Part shown: positions 52,197 through 62,016 of the stretch, piece after piece
How the letters are laid out: every line of letters begins with the position of its first letter
How positions within the stretch are numbered: the first letter of the stretch is position 1
NCBI GenBank assembly: GCA_030692515.1
Contig: JAUXZS010000015.1
Span: forward strand, 248,001-312,000
Source: Bacteroidota bacterium
GTDB taxonomy: Bacteria; Bacteroidota; Bacteroidia; B-17B0; Aurantibacillaceae
Length of the DNA stretch: 64,000 bases
Reading direction: 5' to 3'
Position numbers and translations under genes: made by a program
The notes under the pieces: generated by a model
Database searches by the model: none
What the model saw: the letters and a program-made list of their open reading frames with translations, nothing else
Told to the model about the DNA's origin: nothing

Positions 52197-55100
52197 ATGA
52201 TTTTGTTTAAGCGTCATATACTTTTTTTATTACTTTTTTCTTCTATCCTTTCAAAGGCTCAATTTAATTATGGGCATCAGATGGATTTCGGGAAAAACAG
52301 AATTCAATACCAAAATTTTAACTGGACTTATTTCGATTACGAGCGCTATAGAATTTATTCATATCAAGGTGGTGGCGAAATTTCTAAATTCGTTTCCGTT
52401 TCTGTAAACAAACAATTACCAATTTTAGAAAAAAAGCTGGATTATCAAAGCGAAGAAAAAATAAACATTTTGGTATATAATAATCAAAATGATTTTAAAC
52501 AAAGTAATTTAGGATTAAGCTCCGACGAGCAAACTAATATTGGTGGTGTTACCAAAATAATTGGTAATAAAATGAGTGTGTTTTTTAATGGCTCTCACGC
52601 AGAATTAGAAATTCAAATTAAAGCTGGAATAGCGCAAATATTAATTAATCAAATTTTATACGGCGGTAGTGCTCGCGAAATGGTGCGGAATTCTACTTTA
52701 TTAAATCTTCCTCCTTGGTACACAAATGGTTTAGTGAGCTATATTTCAGAAGGCACAAATTCTTATACCGACAATTATACTTATGATGCAATTAAGAATG
52801 ACCACCTAACACATTTTAATAGATTAGAGGGTAAAGAGGCTGTTCTTGCTGGTCACTCATTGTGGGCTTATATTGTTGAATCTTATGGTGAGGCTGTTAT
52901 TCCCAATCTTCTTTATATGACAAGAGTTACGCGGAGTCCAGATAATGCGTTTTTATTTGTACTTGGTGTTTCGCTTTCAAATTTGGTGTATGATTTTACA
53001 GATTCTTATAATCGTAGATTATTTATGAATAAAGACTCTCTTAGGAAATCACCCATAAATAATAATAGCGTTTTAAAAAAATATAAAACTTATCGTCAGT
53101 ATTATCAATTAAAAATTAGTCCAGATGGTAAACAAGTTATTTATACGCGGAACGAGTTAAATCAAGTTCGTGTTTATTTAAATACTATCGGTGAAAAAAA
53201 ACAAAAACGTTTATTAAAATTCGGGCCAAAACTAGAGCAGTTGCCAGATTACAGTTACCCTCTTATAGGGTGGCACCCAAATGGGAAAACTGTATTTATG
53301 ATTTATGAAAAAAAGGATCAATTAATTATTCATACAATTGATTTAGAAAACAACGAAAAAGTTATTCGTAATTTACCTGGTTTCGAAAAAATAAATAGTT
53401 TTTCTTTTAGTCCGGATGGTAAAAAATTAGTCATTAGCGCAGTAAAAAAAGGAAAAGGACAAAGTGATATTTTTGTTTTTTCATTAAACACGAGTGCTAT
53501 CGAGCAGTTAACCAATGATATTTGGGACGATAATTATCCTGTATTTATTAAAGGAAACAAACATGTTGTTTTTGAAAGTAATCGTTTAGGCGACACTATA
53601 AAGGCTTCGGATGACGCAAAGTTTTTTTATAAGATAAATAAAAATATGGATTTGTTTATGGCGCAATATCCATTTACAAATAAAACATTGGTGCGTGTAA
53701 CCAATACGCCAGAAATTAACGAGACACAAGCGCAATCATACAAAAATAATTATGTTGTTTATTTAAGTGAGAAAAATGGGATCTATAACCGATACATTGC
53801 AGAGTTTGATAGTTCTATTTCTTTTGTAGACACAACTGAACATTACAGATACTTTTTTAAATCTAAACCAATAACAAATTTTGACAGAAATATTTTAGAA
53901 CAAAATATTAATGAGCAAAACACACATATTGCCGAAGTAATTTATGCGAATGGTAAAAATATGATGTTAGTTTCTCCGATAGATAAGTTAAATGAAGTTG
54001 TTATAAAAGAACCGCAACAAACGTGGGCAAAGATTTCGGCTCGTCCGGTACTTGTTGATATTTCGGAGCATCAAGAATTAAAACCCGCTGAAAGCATTAT
54101 ACCTAAAAAAGATGAGTCTTCAAATAAAGGAATAGATTTTGATAATTATAAATTTGAAGGTGAGAAAAATAATGCAACTAAAACATCAAGCGTTACTAAT
54201 GGCGCTATTTCACTTAAAAAAGACACAACCAAAAAATCGAATGCAAATCTTTTTAATTTTCCAATCCAAAAAAATTATTTTACTTCCTTTTATACTGATT
54301 ACGTTGTAACACAATTTGATAATTCTTTTTTAGCGAATAATTATCAATTATTTGCCGGTGGAGGTTCGCCATTATATTTAAACCCAGGCTTTAATTTTTT
54401 AACCAAAGTAGCCATAAGTGATTTATTTGAAGACCAAAGAATAATAGGTGGCTTTAGATTTAATCCTTCTCTCGATAATGAATTTATGCTTTCTTGGGAG
54501 CGAAGAAAAAAACTAATAGATTATACTTTATTAGTAGATCGTCAAACTTTTGCGCGCGTACAAATTTCGCCAGATTTAATTTCAAATTTTTTTGCAAAAG
54601 TAAATACGCATTCGGTTTCTTATAAGGTAAAATATCCATTTAGTCCAGTCGCATCAATTAGAGGTTCTTTATTGTATCGTAACGACAGATATGTACCACT
54701 TTCAAATGGAGATTTTTCACTACCGTTAAAGCCAGTATTCCAAAATATGGCAGGTGTTAGATTAGAATATGTTTTTGATAATACACGAAGTGTAATGCTT
54801 AATATAATGAATGGCCTGCGCTTTAAAGTATGGAGCGAGTATTGGCAAATTAAGGATACCAAAAACAAAAATTTATTCACTTCTGGTTTTGATGTGCGTC
54901 ATTATCAAAAAGTTCATCGTCAAATTACTTGGTGTAATCGTATAGCTGGCGGAAATTCATTAGGAACAGATCGTTTAATTTTTTATTTAGGCGGGGTCGA
55001 TAATTGGCTAAATCCATCTTTTAATTCTAACATTAATATTGTTAGGCCTGAGCAATATGGATTTCAAACAATTGCAACCAACATGCGCGGCTTTAAGCAA

Positions 55101-55481
55101 AATATTCGTAATGGAAATAATTTTTTGGTTTACAATTCGGAACTGCGCTTTCCAATTGTGCGTTATTTAATTAATTATCCTTTACGCTCAGATTTCTTAA
55201 ATAATTTTCAGATTATTGGATTTACTGATTTAGGAATGGCATGGACAGATTGGAATCCTTTAAGCAAAGAAAATACTGAAAACACAAACGTATATCCTTA
55301 TGAAGGAAGTAACATTATTGTAACTGTAAATAATCCCAAAAACCCTTTAGTCGGCGGTATGGGTTTTGGTTTTAGGTCGCGTTTATTAGGATATTTTGTA
55401 AGGTTAGATATTGGATACGGTATTGATAATTGGCAAGTTCAAAAACGAATTGTTGGTTTTTCTTTAGCTACAGATTTTTAA
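52197..55481 (+). CDS. Pseudo-peptidase / TolB-like propeller / Omp85-like barrel fusion
   Basis: 1094 residues. Signal peptide (~1-22, ending LSKAQ). Residues ~25-290 resemble a gluzincin (peptidase MA-like) domain, but the zinc motif HExxH is replaced by AELEIQIKAGIAQ and the downstream Glu region reads PPWYTNGLVSYISEG (~172-186), so it looks catalytically dead. Residues ~296-600 are TolB/WD40-like blades (KISPDGKQVIYTRN, SFSPDGKKLVISA, YPVFIKGNKHVVFESNRLGD). After a Lys/Asn-rich linker comes an outer-membrane barrel (~690-1094) with MRGF (963-966), which matches the RGF/Y motif of Omp85 loop 6, and a terminal Phe. The fusion suggests an outer-membrane factor that binds and perhaps inserts or exports proteins. 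Function unknown. Confidence 0.85.
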   Translation: MILFKRHILFLLLFSSILSKAQFNYGHQMDFGKNRIQYQNFNWTYFDYERYRIYSYQGGGEISKFVSVSVNKQLPILEKKLDYQSEEKINILVYNNQNDFKQSNLGLSSDEQTNIGGVTKIIGNKMSVFFNGSHAELEIQIKAGIAQILINQILYGGSAREMVRNSTLLNLPPWYTNGLVSYISEGTNSYTDNYTYDAIKNDHLTHFNRLEGKEAVLAGHSLWAYIVESYGEAVIPNLLYMTRVTRSPDNAFLFVLGVSLSNLVYDFTDSYNRRLFMNKDSLRKSPINNNSVLKKYKTYRQYYQLKISPDGKQVIYTRNELNQVRVYLNTIGEKKQKRLLKFGPKLEQLPDYSYPLIGWHPNGKTVFMIYEKKDQLIIHTIDLENNEKVIRNLPGFEKINSFSFSPDGKKLVISAVKKGKGQSDIFVFSLNTSAIEQLTNDIWDDNYPVFIKGNKHVVFESNRLGDTIKASDDAKFFYKINKNMDLFMAQYPFTNKTLVRVTNTPEINETQAQSYKNNYVVYLSEKNGIYNRYIAEFDSSISFVDTTEHYRYFFKSKPITNFDRNILEQNINEQNTHIAEVIYANGKNMMLVSPIDKLNEVVIKEPQQTWAKISARPVLVDISEHQELKPAESIIPKKDESSNKGIDFDNYKFEGEKNNATKTSSVTNGAISLKKDTTKKSNANLFNFPIQKNYFTSFYTDYVVTQFDNSFLANNYQLFAGGGSPLYLNPGFNFLTKVAISDLFEDQRIIGGFRFNPSLDNEFMLSWERRKKLIDYTLLVDRQTFARVQISPDLISNFFAKVNTHSVSYKVKYPFSPVASIRGSLLYRNDRYVPLSNGDFSLPLKPVFQNMAGVRLEYVFDNTRSVMLNIMNGLRFKVWSEYWQIKDTKNKNLFTSGFDVRHYQKVHRQITWCNRIAGGNSLGTDRLIFYLGGVDNWLNPSFNSNINIVRPEQYGFQTIATNMRGFKQNIRNGNNFLVYNSELRFPIVRYLINYPLRSDFLNNFQIIGFTDLGMAWTDWNPLSKENTENTNVYPYEGSNIIVTVNNPKNPLVGGMGFGFRSRLLGYFVRLDIGYGIDNWQVQKRIVGFSLATDF

Positions 55482-55491
55482 TTTTACCCAT

Positions 55492-55857
55492 ATGACAAAT
55501 ACAATTATTATTCTTTTAGGTGTAGGATTGCTTGCTGGTTTTTTAAGTGGATTAGTTGGAATTGGCGGCGGCATTATTGTTGTACCCGTTTTAGTTTATT
55601 TATTAAGTATGGATCAAAAAACGGCTCAAGGCACAACCATATTTATGTTTTTGTTACCAATAGGATTATTGAGCGTTTACAATTATCACAAAGCCGGTCA
55701 CATAGATTTTAAATTTGCCGCAATAATGGCCATTACTTTTTTTGTGGGGAGCTATTTTGGAAGTAAAACCGCCATTGCAATTGATACTAAAACGGTAAAA
55801 CAAATTTTTGCAGTTGTAATGATTTTAGTTGGTGTTAAAATGTTATGGAATAAATAA
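55492..55857 (+). CDS. Half-size TSUP/TauE-SafE family membrane protein
   Basis: 121 residues with four hydrophobic helices. GVGLLAGFLSGLVGIGGGIIVVPVLVYLL is the TSUP repeat signature (~8-36), and AQGTTIFMFLLPIG follows. Full-length TSUP exporters have two such repeats (about 250 residues); this is a single-repeat version that would need to dimerise. Members export sulfite, organosulfonates or other anions; the substrate is unknown. It follows the Omp85-like gene by ten nt, and its stop overlaps the M20 gene start by one base. Confidence 0.88.
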   Translation: MTNTIIILLGVGLLAGFLSGLVGIGGGIIVVPVLVYLLSMDQKTAQGTTIFMFLLPIGLLSVYNYHKAGHIDFKFAAIMAITFFVGSYFGSKTAIAIDTKTVKQIFAVVMILVGVKMLWNK

Positions 55858-57065
55858 TGGACATAACAAGCAAAATAAAATCTTTAGCAAAAAATTACTT
55901 TAATAAAGTTCTCGAAATCAGAAGGCACTTACACCAAAATCCTGAGTTGTCTTTTAAAGAATTTCAAACTTCAAAATATATTCAAAAGCAATTGTCAGAG
56001 GCGGTAATTCCGTTTACTACGGGTCATGTTGAAACTGGAATAATTGCACTCATTAAAGGCAAAAATCCCAACAAAAAAACAATTTTGCTCCGTGCCGATA
56101 TGGACGCATTGCCAATTGAAGAAAAAAACAATTTACCGTATAGATCTCAAAACTCGGGAGTTATGCATGCTTGCGGACACGATGTGCATTCTTCCGTTGC
56201 ACTTGGAGCCGCATTTATTTTAAATGATTTAAAAGAGGAGTTTGAAGGAACAGTAAAAATTATGTTTCAACCCGGCGAAGAAGTTTTGCCAGGTGGAGCA
56301 AGCTTAATGATTAAAGATGGTGTTCTTGAAAATCCAAAGGTGGACAAAGCAATTGCATTACATGTTTTTCCTAATATGGAGGCGGGTAAGGTTGGTTTTA
56401 AAACAGGGATGTATATGGCAAGCACCGATGAGTTATACATTACTGTTAATGGAAAAGGTGGGCATGCGGCGATGGTTGCTGATTATGTAAATCCATTAAT
56501 TATTTCTTCAGAAATTTTATTAGAAATACATAATCAATTTATGAAGCCAAATGCACTTGTTGGCAGCATGGGCGAAAATATTCCTACTGTAGTTGCTTTT
56601 GGAAAAATTGAAGGGAAAGGCGCAACAAATATTGTTCCTGAAAAAGTGGAGTTGGAAGGCACATTCAGGACTATGGATGAAAACTGGAGAGATAGCGTGC
56701 ATCAGCAATTAAAAAACATTGTAAAATCTATTTCAGATAAATATAAAATTGAATCTAGTATTAGAATAGAAAAAGGATATCCATTTTTGGTGAACGATAT
56801 TAATTTTACAAATTCTTGTATTTCTTCGGCTCAAAATTATTTAGGAAAAGAAAATGTTGAAGAATTGCCATTAAGAATGACTGCAGAAGATTTTGCGTTC
56901 ATTACTCAAAAAGTGCCGAGTTGTTTTTATCGACTAGGAACAGGAAATAAATCAAAAGGAATAACGTCCGGCGTTCATACTTCTACATTTGATATTGATG
57001 AAACAGCCTTGGAAACCGGAGTTGGCTTAATGACCTTTTTAACTATTACAGAGTTAAATAGCTAA
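55857..57065 (+). CDS. M20-family amidohydrolase / metallopeptidase
   Basis: 402 residues, normal for the IAA-amino-acid hydrolase branch of M20. Landmarks are RRHLHQNPELSFKEF, ADMDALPIEEKNN, MHACGHDVHSS (metal-binding His), MFQPGEEVLPGGASLM (Glu pair), IALHVFPNMEAGKVG, and PLRMTAEDFAFITQKVP with GVHTSTFDID at the C-terminus. It hydrolyses N-acyl amino acids, hippurate-like substrates or small peptides; the real substrate is undecided. No signal peptide, so cytosolic. Overlaps the TSUP gene by one base. Confidence 0.93.
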   Translation: MDITSKIKSLAKNYFNKVLEIRRHLHQNPELSFKEFQTSKYIQKQLSEAVIPFTTGHVETGIIALIKGKNPNKKTILLRADMDALPIEEKNNLPYRSQNSGVMHACGHDVHSSVALGAAFILNDLKEEFEGTVKIMFQPGEEVLPGGASLMIKDGVLENPKVDKAIALHVFPNMEAGKVGFKTGMYMASTDELYITVNGKGGHAAMVADYVNPLIISSEILLEIHNQFMKPNALVGSMGENIPTVVAFGKIEGKGATNIVPEKVELEGTFRTMDENWRDSVHQQLKNIVKSISDKYKIESSIRIEKGYPFLVNDINFTNSCISSAQNYLGKENVEELPLRMTAEDFAFITQKVPSCFYRLGTGNKSKGITSGVHTSTFDIDETALETGVGLMTFLTITELNS

Positions 57066-57117
57066 CCATTTTCAAGCTATCGCTTCGGTATCTTAACCCT
57101 TCACCAGATCATTTCTT

Positions 57118-57195
57118 CTTGAAAATAAAAACAAATTATTTCTCCCTTTGAAAAAAGGGAGTTGGTGGGATTTATCAAAACAATTTATTTTCAAG
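57118..57195. repeat. 78-bp MITE-like element
   Basis: Terminal inverted repeats CTTGAAAATAAA (57118-57129) and TTTATTTTCAAG (57184-57195) are exact. They enclose a hairpin CTCCCTTT-gaaa-AAAGGGAG (57142-57161). It lies between converging genes in the gap 57066-57224, with no coding content. Confidence 0.55.
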
Positions 57196-57224
57196 ATTAC
57201 AGAAAACCGACGCAATAATGGAAA

Positions 57225-57545
57225 CTATTTCTTCTTTACTGCCGTTTTCTTCTTGGTGGTAGTTGTTTTTTTAGTAGTAGCAGCCTTATTAATTGCAGCT
57301 GGTTTTTTGCCGGTCATATAAACTATTTTTCCATTTTCATATTGAATATATTCAACATCTGATTTAGGTAATTTTAATTTAGGATCCTTTAATTTATAAA
57401 TCTTGTAATAAATTACTTCGGTATTAGTAACACCCAAAACTCTCGATTTAATTATATCGCCACTTTTTAATTTAATTTTGTCTTGAGCAAAACTACTTGC
57501 GGCAAAGGTTAAACTAAATGCTAACAAAAGAAGACATTTGTTCAT
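57225..57545 (-). CDS. Small secreted Lys-rich protein of unknown function
   Basis: 106 residues. A good signal peptide (MNKCLLLLAFSLTFAASSFAQ, cleavage ~21) is followed by a compact beta-rich domain (~22-75: DKIKLKSGDIIKSRVLGVTNTEVIYY ... VEYIQYENGKIVYMTG), which has the look of an SH3-like or OB-like module often found in Bacteroidota. A Lys/Thr tail ends the chain (ATTKKTTTTKKKTAVKKK). No name. The tail could bind an acidic partner or anionic polymer. Monocistronic; convergent with the M20 gene. Confidence 0.75.
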   Translation of the reverse strand: MNKCLLLLAFSLTFAASSFAQDKIKLKSGDIIKSRVLGVTNTEVIYYKIYKLKDPKLKLPKSDVEYIQYENGKIVYMTGKKPAAINKAATTKKTTTTKKKTAVKKK

Positions 57546-57707
57546 TTTTAATTGAATTTTTGACTAGCATTAAATTACAAAATTAAAATCTAAATCAAAA
57601 ATAATTCAATAATAGTTTAGTTATCCAACAAATAGACTTTGACACAGTAGCATTAGTGCTAAAAATCACCGTTAAATACAATTTTGTATCTTTAAAAGCG
57701 TTATTAA

Positions 57708-60700
57708 ATGGTGTATTTGAGGCAATTAGGAATTCTAATGGTGCTTTCTTTTTTTTGTATAAAAGGAAGTGCTCAAGTATTTAATCCAAATCAAAAAAAA
57801 CTTTTTAAAATCGTTAGCGATACTTTGGTTTTAGACAGCTTAAGTTTAGTTCCCGGAAGCGTAAATTTTAAAATTTATCCTTCAGACGATTCACTTTCAT
57901 ATCCGGTAGTTAATTATAAAATTCACGCACTTATTTTTTCCTCTAAAAAACCCGATAGTATTTTAGTAGCTTATAAACGCTTTCCTTATAATTTCGAAAA
58001 CATTTTTTTTCATAAAAACCCAAGTATCCTTTATACTGATTTGTCGAAGCCTAATAATCCTTATAATATCAATTACAACAACCTTAATACGAAACAAGAT
58101 TATTTATTGCAGAATGATGGCCTAAATAAAAATGGAAATATTAGTCGTGGTATTTCCTTTGGTAATAATCAAGATGTTGTGGTTAACTCAAATTTAAATT
58201 TGCAAGTAAGTGGTAAGCTTACTCCGGAAATAGATATGGTGCTTGCCGCAACCGACAATAACATTCCTTTTCAAGCCGATGGAACAACTGCTCAGTTACA
58301 AGAATTTGATAAAGTATTTATTCAGTTAAATAATACTACAACAAAATTAGTAGTTGGAGATTATCAATTATCTCGACCACAAAATTCTTATTTCATGAAT
58401 TTTTATAAACGAGCACAAGGCGCGTATTTAGAAAATATTTATTTGGATAGCGCGGCAAAGAATCCTTTAATTTTTAAAACGCAAGTTTCAGGAGCTGTTT
58501 CTCGTGGTAAATTTTCGCGCCAAATATTTTTTGGGACAGAAAATAATCAAGGTCCGTACCGTATGAGGGGCGCCGATAACGAACCATTTATTATTATTTT
58601 GAGTGGGACTGAAAAAATTTATATTGATGGAAAATTGTTACAACGTGGACAAGAAAACGATTACATCATTGATTATAACACAGGCGAATTAACTTTTACT
58701 GCCAAACAATTAATTACAAAAGATAAAAGAATTGTAGCAGAGTTTCAATATGCTGAGCGTAATTATGCGCGTTCTTTATTTTTCTTTGGCGAGGAAGTTA
58801 AAAGTAAAAAGGCCACTTTATTTTTTAATGTTTATAGTGAGCAGGATAATAAAAATAAACCTTTGCAACAAACTTTATCGCAACAACAAAAAAACATTTT
58901 AATTGCTATTGGTGACACCTTAGATAAAGCCGTTTACAGCGGGGTAGAGGCGGCTGCATTTAATAATAGTGATGTGTTTTATCGCAAAGTTGATTCTACG
59001 GTGAATAGTATTGTTTACCCATCTGTTTACGTTTACAGTACTAATGCTGATAGTGCAAAATATAGATTGAAGTTTAGTAATGTTGGTTTTGGTAAAGGAA
59101 ATTATAACCAAGTTAGTTCTACTGCAAATGGAAGAGTTTACATTTGGGTTGCACCCATATCTGGTCAGCTTCAGGGAAGTTTTGAGCCAATTATACCTTT
59201 GGTTACGCCTAAGCAAAATCAGATGCTAACAAGTGGATTTTCTTATTCTATTACTAATAATAATATTTTAAATGTAGAAGGTGTTTATACAAAAAATGAT
59301 GTTAATCGTTTTAGTCGTGCTGATAAAGGTAACGATGAAGGTGCGGGGGTAAAAGTGAATAGTAAAAATCAAAATATCTTAAAAACAGATTCGCTTAAAA
59401 ATGAAACTAAGATGATTTATAATTTTGGTTATGAATATTTGCAAAAACAATTTCATCAGGTAGAACGGTTTAGAAGTATTGAGTTTGATAGAGACTGGAA
59501 TAGACCCTTAAACTCGATACTTTTAAATGATCAAAATATTGCCAATGCAGAATTAGGATTAGTTTCTACAAAAGGTTCGGCATTAATGTATGGAGCAAAC
59601 CTTTTTAATGAGGGAAATAATTATCAAGGGCTTAGGCATAATGTAATTGCAAAAAAGCAATTCGGAAAGCTTACAACATCCTATGATGGTAGTTATTTGT
59701 TAACGAACGATAATTTAAATTTTGAAAATACTGAATTTTATAGACATAAAACTCTTGTTTCGCAACGCATAAAAAAACTCAAGTTTAGTTATAGCGATGT
59801 ATTGGAAAATAATTTATTTAAGAGTTCAACTGATAAATTTCTATTGCCAAGAGCTTATCAGTTTTGGGAATGGGAAGGAAGCATATCTAATGCAGATAGC
59901 TCAAAAAATAATGTAAAATTATTTTATAAGGAGCGGAGAGATAAATTGGCTTATGGTAGCAGTTTAAAAGACAGTACGTTTGCAACAAATATCGGAGTTC
60001 AGGCGTCAATATATTCTATAAAAAACAACCCTATTTCGGTTTTAGTTACTTATCGAAAATTAGAGTTGAAAAATGTAGTAGGCACTTTTTTAAAACCGGA
60101 TAATTCAGTTTTAAGTCGCTTGGAATATAACCCAAGGTACTTTAAAGGACTTATAACATCGAGTTTATTTTACGAAACAGGTTATGGATTAGAAAACAAA
60201 AAAGAGTTTTATTATTTAGAAGTAGCACCAGGTCAAGGTCAATATGCTTGGAATGATTATAACGGTAACAGCATAAAAGAAATAAACGAATTTGAAATTG
60301 CTCAGTTTAGCGATCAGGCAAAATTTATTCGAATATTTACACCAACAAATCAATATGTAAAAGTACTACAAAACCAAATGAGTATTTCTGTTTCGTTACG
60401 CCCGGCTTCAATAATTAAACAACCTAAAAATGTAGCAGGAAAGTTCATTAATAGATGGGTAACGCAAACTGTTTTTAGGGTTGATGGTAAAACTGCGGAT
60501 AAAGGTGATATTTTAAATTTTAATCCGTTTTTGGATGTCAGTGATACTTCAATATTAGCAAGCAATAATAATTTAAGACAAAGTATTTTTTTTAATCAAA
60601 GTTCTGCCGTGTTTGGTGCAGATTATACTTATATAAATAATCAAGCAAAACAATTATTAGTAAACGGTGTTGAAAGAAAAACATTATTATCTCATGAAAT

Positions 60701-61208
60701 AAAAGGAAGAGTTAATTTTTTGAAATCATGGGCAATTAACAGCAACGGAGTGTTTAGCCAAAAAGCAAACGCTTCTCAGTTTTTTGCTACCCGTAATTAT
60801 TTAATTGAGGGATATGAAACAGAGCAACGGTTAATTTTTCAACCCAACACTTATTTTAGAGTGAGTGGAATTTATAAATACAACGAAAAGAAAAATAAAA
60901 TTGAAGGAGGTTTTCAGGCCGCATATATAAATACTTTTGCTGCTGAAATAAAATACAATCAAACAGAGAAGGGAAGTCTTACTGGTAGAATGGATTTTGT
61001 TCTTATCAATTATAATGATAATGAAAATTCGCCAGTAGCTTATGAAATGTTGAATGCTTTAAGCAAAGGACAAAATTTAACCTGGGAATTAAATTATCAA
61101 AGAAATTTGAGCGGAAATATTCAGATAAGTATAAATTATAATGGCAGAAAAACTCCTAATTCTAATGCGGTGCATTTAGGCGGAGCGCAGATTAGGGCGT
61201 TCTTTTAA
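57708..61208 (+). CDS. Large predicted outer-membrane protein, SprA-like motif, unknown function
   Basis: 1166 residues. Signal peptide (~1-22, ending IKGSAQ). After ~280 residues comes a segment SGTEKIYIDGKLLQRG, then ENDYIIDYNTGELTFT (~298-330), closely resembling the G-x-x-x-V-x-x-D-G-x-x-L-x-R-G-x-D-Y-x-I-D pattern seen in SprA-type T9SS translocon proteins. Earlier is GVSFGNNQDV-like text (RGISFGNNQDVVVNS), and the rest is rich in alternating strands and ends in IRAFF with a terminal Phe, as expected for a large outer-membrane barrel. It is far shorter than SprA (about 2400 residues), so it is not that protein. Function unknown; probably surface or transport-related. Confidence 0.78.
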   Translation: MVYLRQLGILMVLSFFCIKGSAQVFNPNQKKLFKIVSDTLVLDSLSLVPGSVNFKIYPSDDSLSYPVVNYKIHALIFSSKKPDSILVAYKRFPYNFENIFFHKNPSILYTDLSKPNNPYNINYNNLNTKQDYLLQNDGLNKNGNISRGISFGNNQDVVVNSNLNLQVSGKLTPEIDMVLAATDNNIPFQADGTTAQLQEFDKVFIQLNNTTTKLVVGDYQLSRPQNSYFMNFYKRAQGAYLENIYLDSAAKNPLIFKTQVSGAVSRGKFSRQIFFGTENNQGPYRMRGADNEPFIIILSGTEKIYIDGKLLQRGQENDYIIDYNTGELTFTAKQLITKDKRIVAEFQYAERNYARSLFFFGEEVKSKKATLFFNVYSEQDNKNKPLQQTLSQQQKNILIAIGDTLDKAVYSGVEAAAFNNSDVFYRKVDSTVNSIVYPSVYVYSTNADSAKYRLKFSNVGFGKGNYNQVSSTANGRVYIWVAPISGQLQGSFEPIIPLVTPKQNQMLTSGFSYSITNNNILNVEGVYTKNDVNRFSRADKGNDEGAGVKVNSKNQNILKTDSLKNETKMIYNFGYEYLQKQFHQVERFRSIEFDRDWNRPLNSILLNDQNIANAELGLVSTKGSALMYGANLFNEGNNYQGLRHNVIAKKQFGKLTTSYDGSYLLTNDNLNFENTEFYRHKTLVSQRIKKLKFSYSDVLENNLFKSSTDKFLLPRAYQFWEWEGSISNADSSKNNVKLFYKERRDKLAYGSSLKDSTFATNIGVQASIYSIKNNPISVLVTYRKLELKNVVGTFLKPDNSVLSRLEYNPRYFKGLITSSLFYETGYGLENKKEFYYLEVAPGQGQYAWNDYNGNSIKEINEFEIAQFSDQAKFIRIFTPTNQYVKVLQNQMSISVSLRPASIIKQPKNVAGKFINRWVTQTVFRVDGKTADKGDILNFNPFLDVSDTSILASNNNLRQSIFFNQSSAVFGADYTYINNQAKQLLVNGVERKTLLSHEIKGRVNFLKSWAINSNGVFSQKANASQFFATRNYLIEGYETEQRLIFQPNTYFRVSGIYKYNEKKNKIEGGFQAAYINTFAAEIKYNQTEKGSLTGRMDFVLINYNDNENSPVAYEMLNALSKGQNLTWELNYQRNLSGNIQISINYNGRKTPNSNAVHLGGAQIRAFF

Positions 61209-61210
61209 AA

Positions 61211-61299
61211 GCCACTAATTTCACAAATTAAAATTTTATCTGTGTAATCTGCGAAATCTGTGGCTTAATTCATTCGTGTTAATTCGTGAAATTCATGGC
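61211..61299. repeat. Dispersed GTGAAATTAGTGGC-type repeats, three in a row
   Basis: Three units: GCCACTAATTTCACAAATTA on the + strand (61211-61230, inverted orientation), ATCTGTGTAATCTGCG..GTGGC (61238-61264) and CATTCGTGTTAATTCGTG..ATGGC (61271-61299). They fill the gap between the converging genes 61208 and 61301. Confidence 0.65.
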
Positions 61300-61300
61300 T

Positions 61301-61957
61301 TTAAATTTCCCCTAAAACACTTTGCGAACCCTTTACAACATCACCAATTTTTACATTTAGTTTTGTTCCAACGGGTAAAAAAAGGTCAACACGCGAACCG
61401 AATTTAATAAAGCCCATTTCTCCGCATTGTTCGGCAATATCTCCTTGTTTAGTGTACCAAACAATTCTGCGAGCTAATGCTCCTGCAATTTGTCTGAATA
61501 ATATTTCGGTGCCATTTGCATGTTTTACTACAATGGTTGTACGCTCATTATCAGTGCTGCTTTTAGGCTCCCATGCTGCTAAAAATTTACCAGGATGATA
61601 TTTGAAAAAGCTTACTACACCAGCAATTGGATAGCGATTAACATGTACATTAATAGGGCTCATAAAAATACTTACCTGCAATCTTTTATCTTTAAAGTAC
61701 TCGTTTTCTGTAGTTTCTTCAATAACAACAACTTTTCCGTCAGCCGGGGCAATAATTAAATTGTCGCCTTTGGTGTGTTGGCGGGTTGGATGTCTAAAAA
61801 ACTGAACAATAACAATGGTTAAAAAGGTACTTAATGCGTACGCAAACCAATGAGCAATAGCAAAAGTGGGGAAAAAATAATGAGCTATAAATATTAGAAT
61901 AGCACTAAAAACCAGCACTAATACTAAACTAACGTAACCTTCTTTGTGAAACTTCAT
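61301..61957 (-). CDS. psd: Phosphatidylserine decarboxylase proenzyme (short bacterial type)
   Basis: 218 residues, the short form. Two N-terminal membrane helices (~8-50), then LIIAPADGKVVVIEE (~71-85), MSPINVHVNRYPIAG, HPGKFLAAWEPKSSTDNERTT and the self-cleavage site FIKFGSRVDLFLP, where the Ser188 in Gly187-Ser188 becomes the pyruvoyl group. It converts phosphatidylserine to phosphatidylethanolamine at the inner membrane. No pssA gene is adjacent in the window. Divergent from icd; the shared 128-bp gap holds the icd promoter. Confidence 0.93.
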   Translation of the reverse strand: MKFHKEGYVSLVLVLVFSAILIFIAHYFFPTFAIAHWFAYALSTFLTIVIVQFFRHPTRQHTKGDNLIIAPADGKVVVIEETTENEYFKDKRLQVSIFMSPINVHVNRYPIAGVVSFFKYHPGKFLAAWEPKSSTDNERTTIVVKHANGTEILFRQIAGALARRIVWYTKQGDIAEQCGEMGFIKFGSRVDLFLPVGTKLNVKIGDVVKGSQSVLGEI

Positions 61958-62016
61958 TGAAACTAAATTTGTTCAAATATAATGGTTTAAAATCAATAAA
62001 ATTTAGCTTAAAAAAC

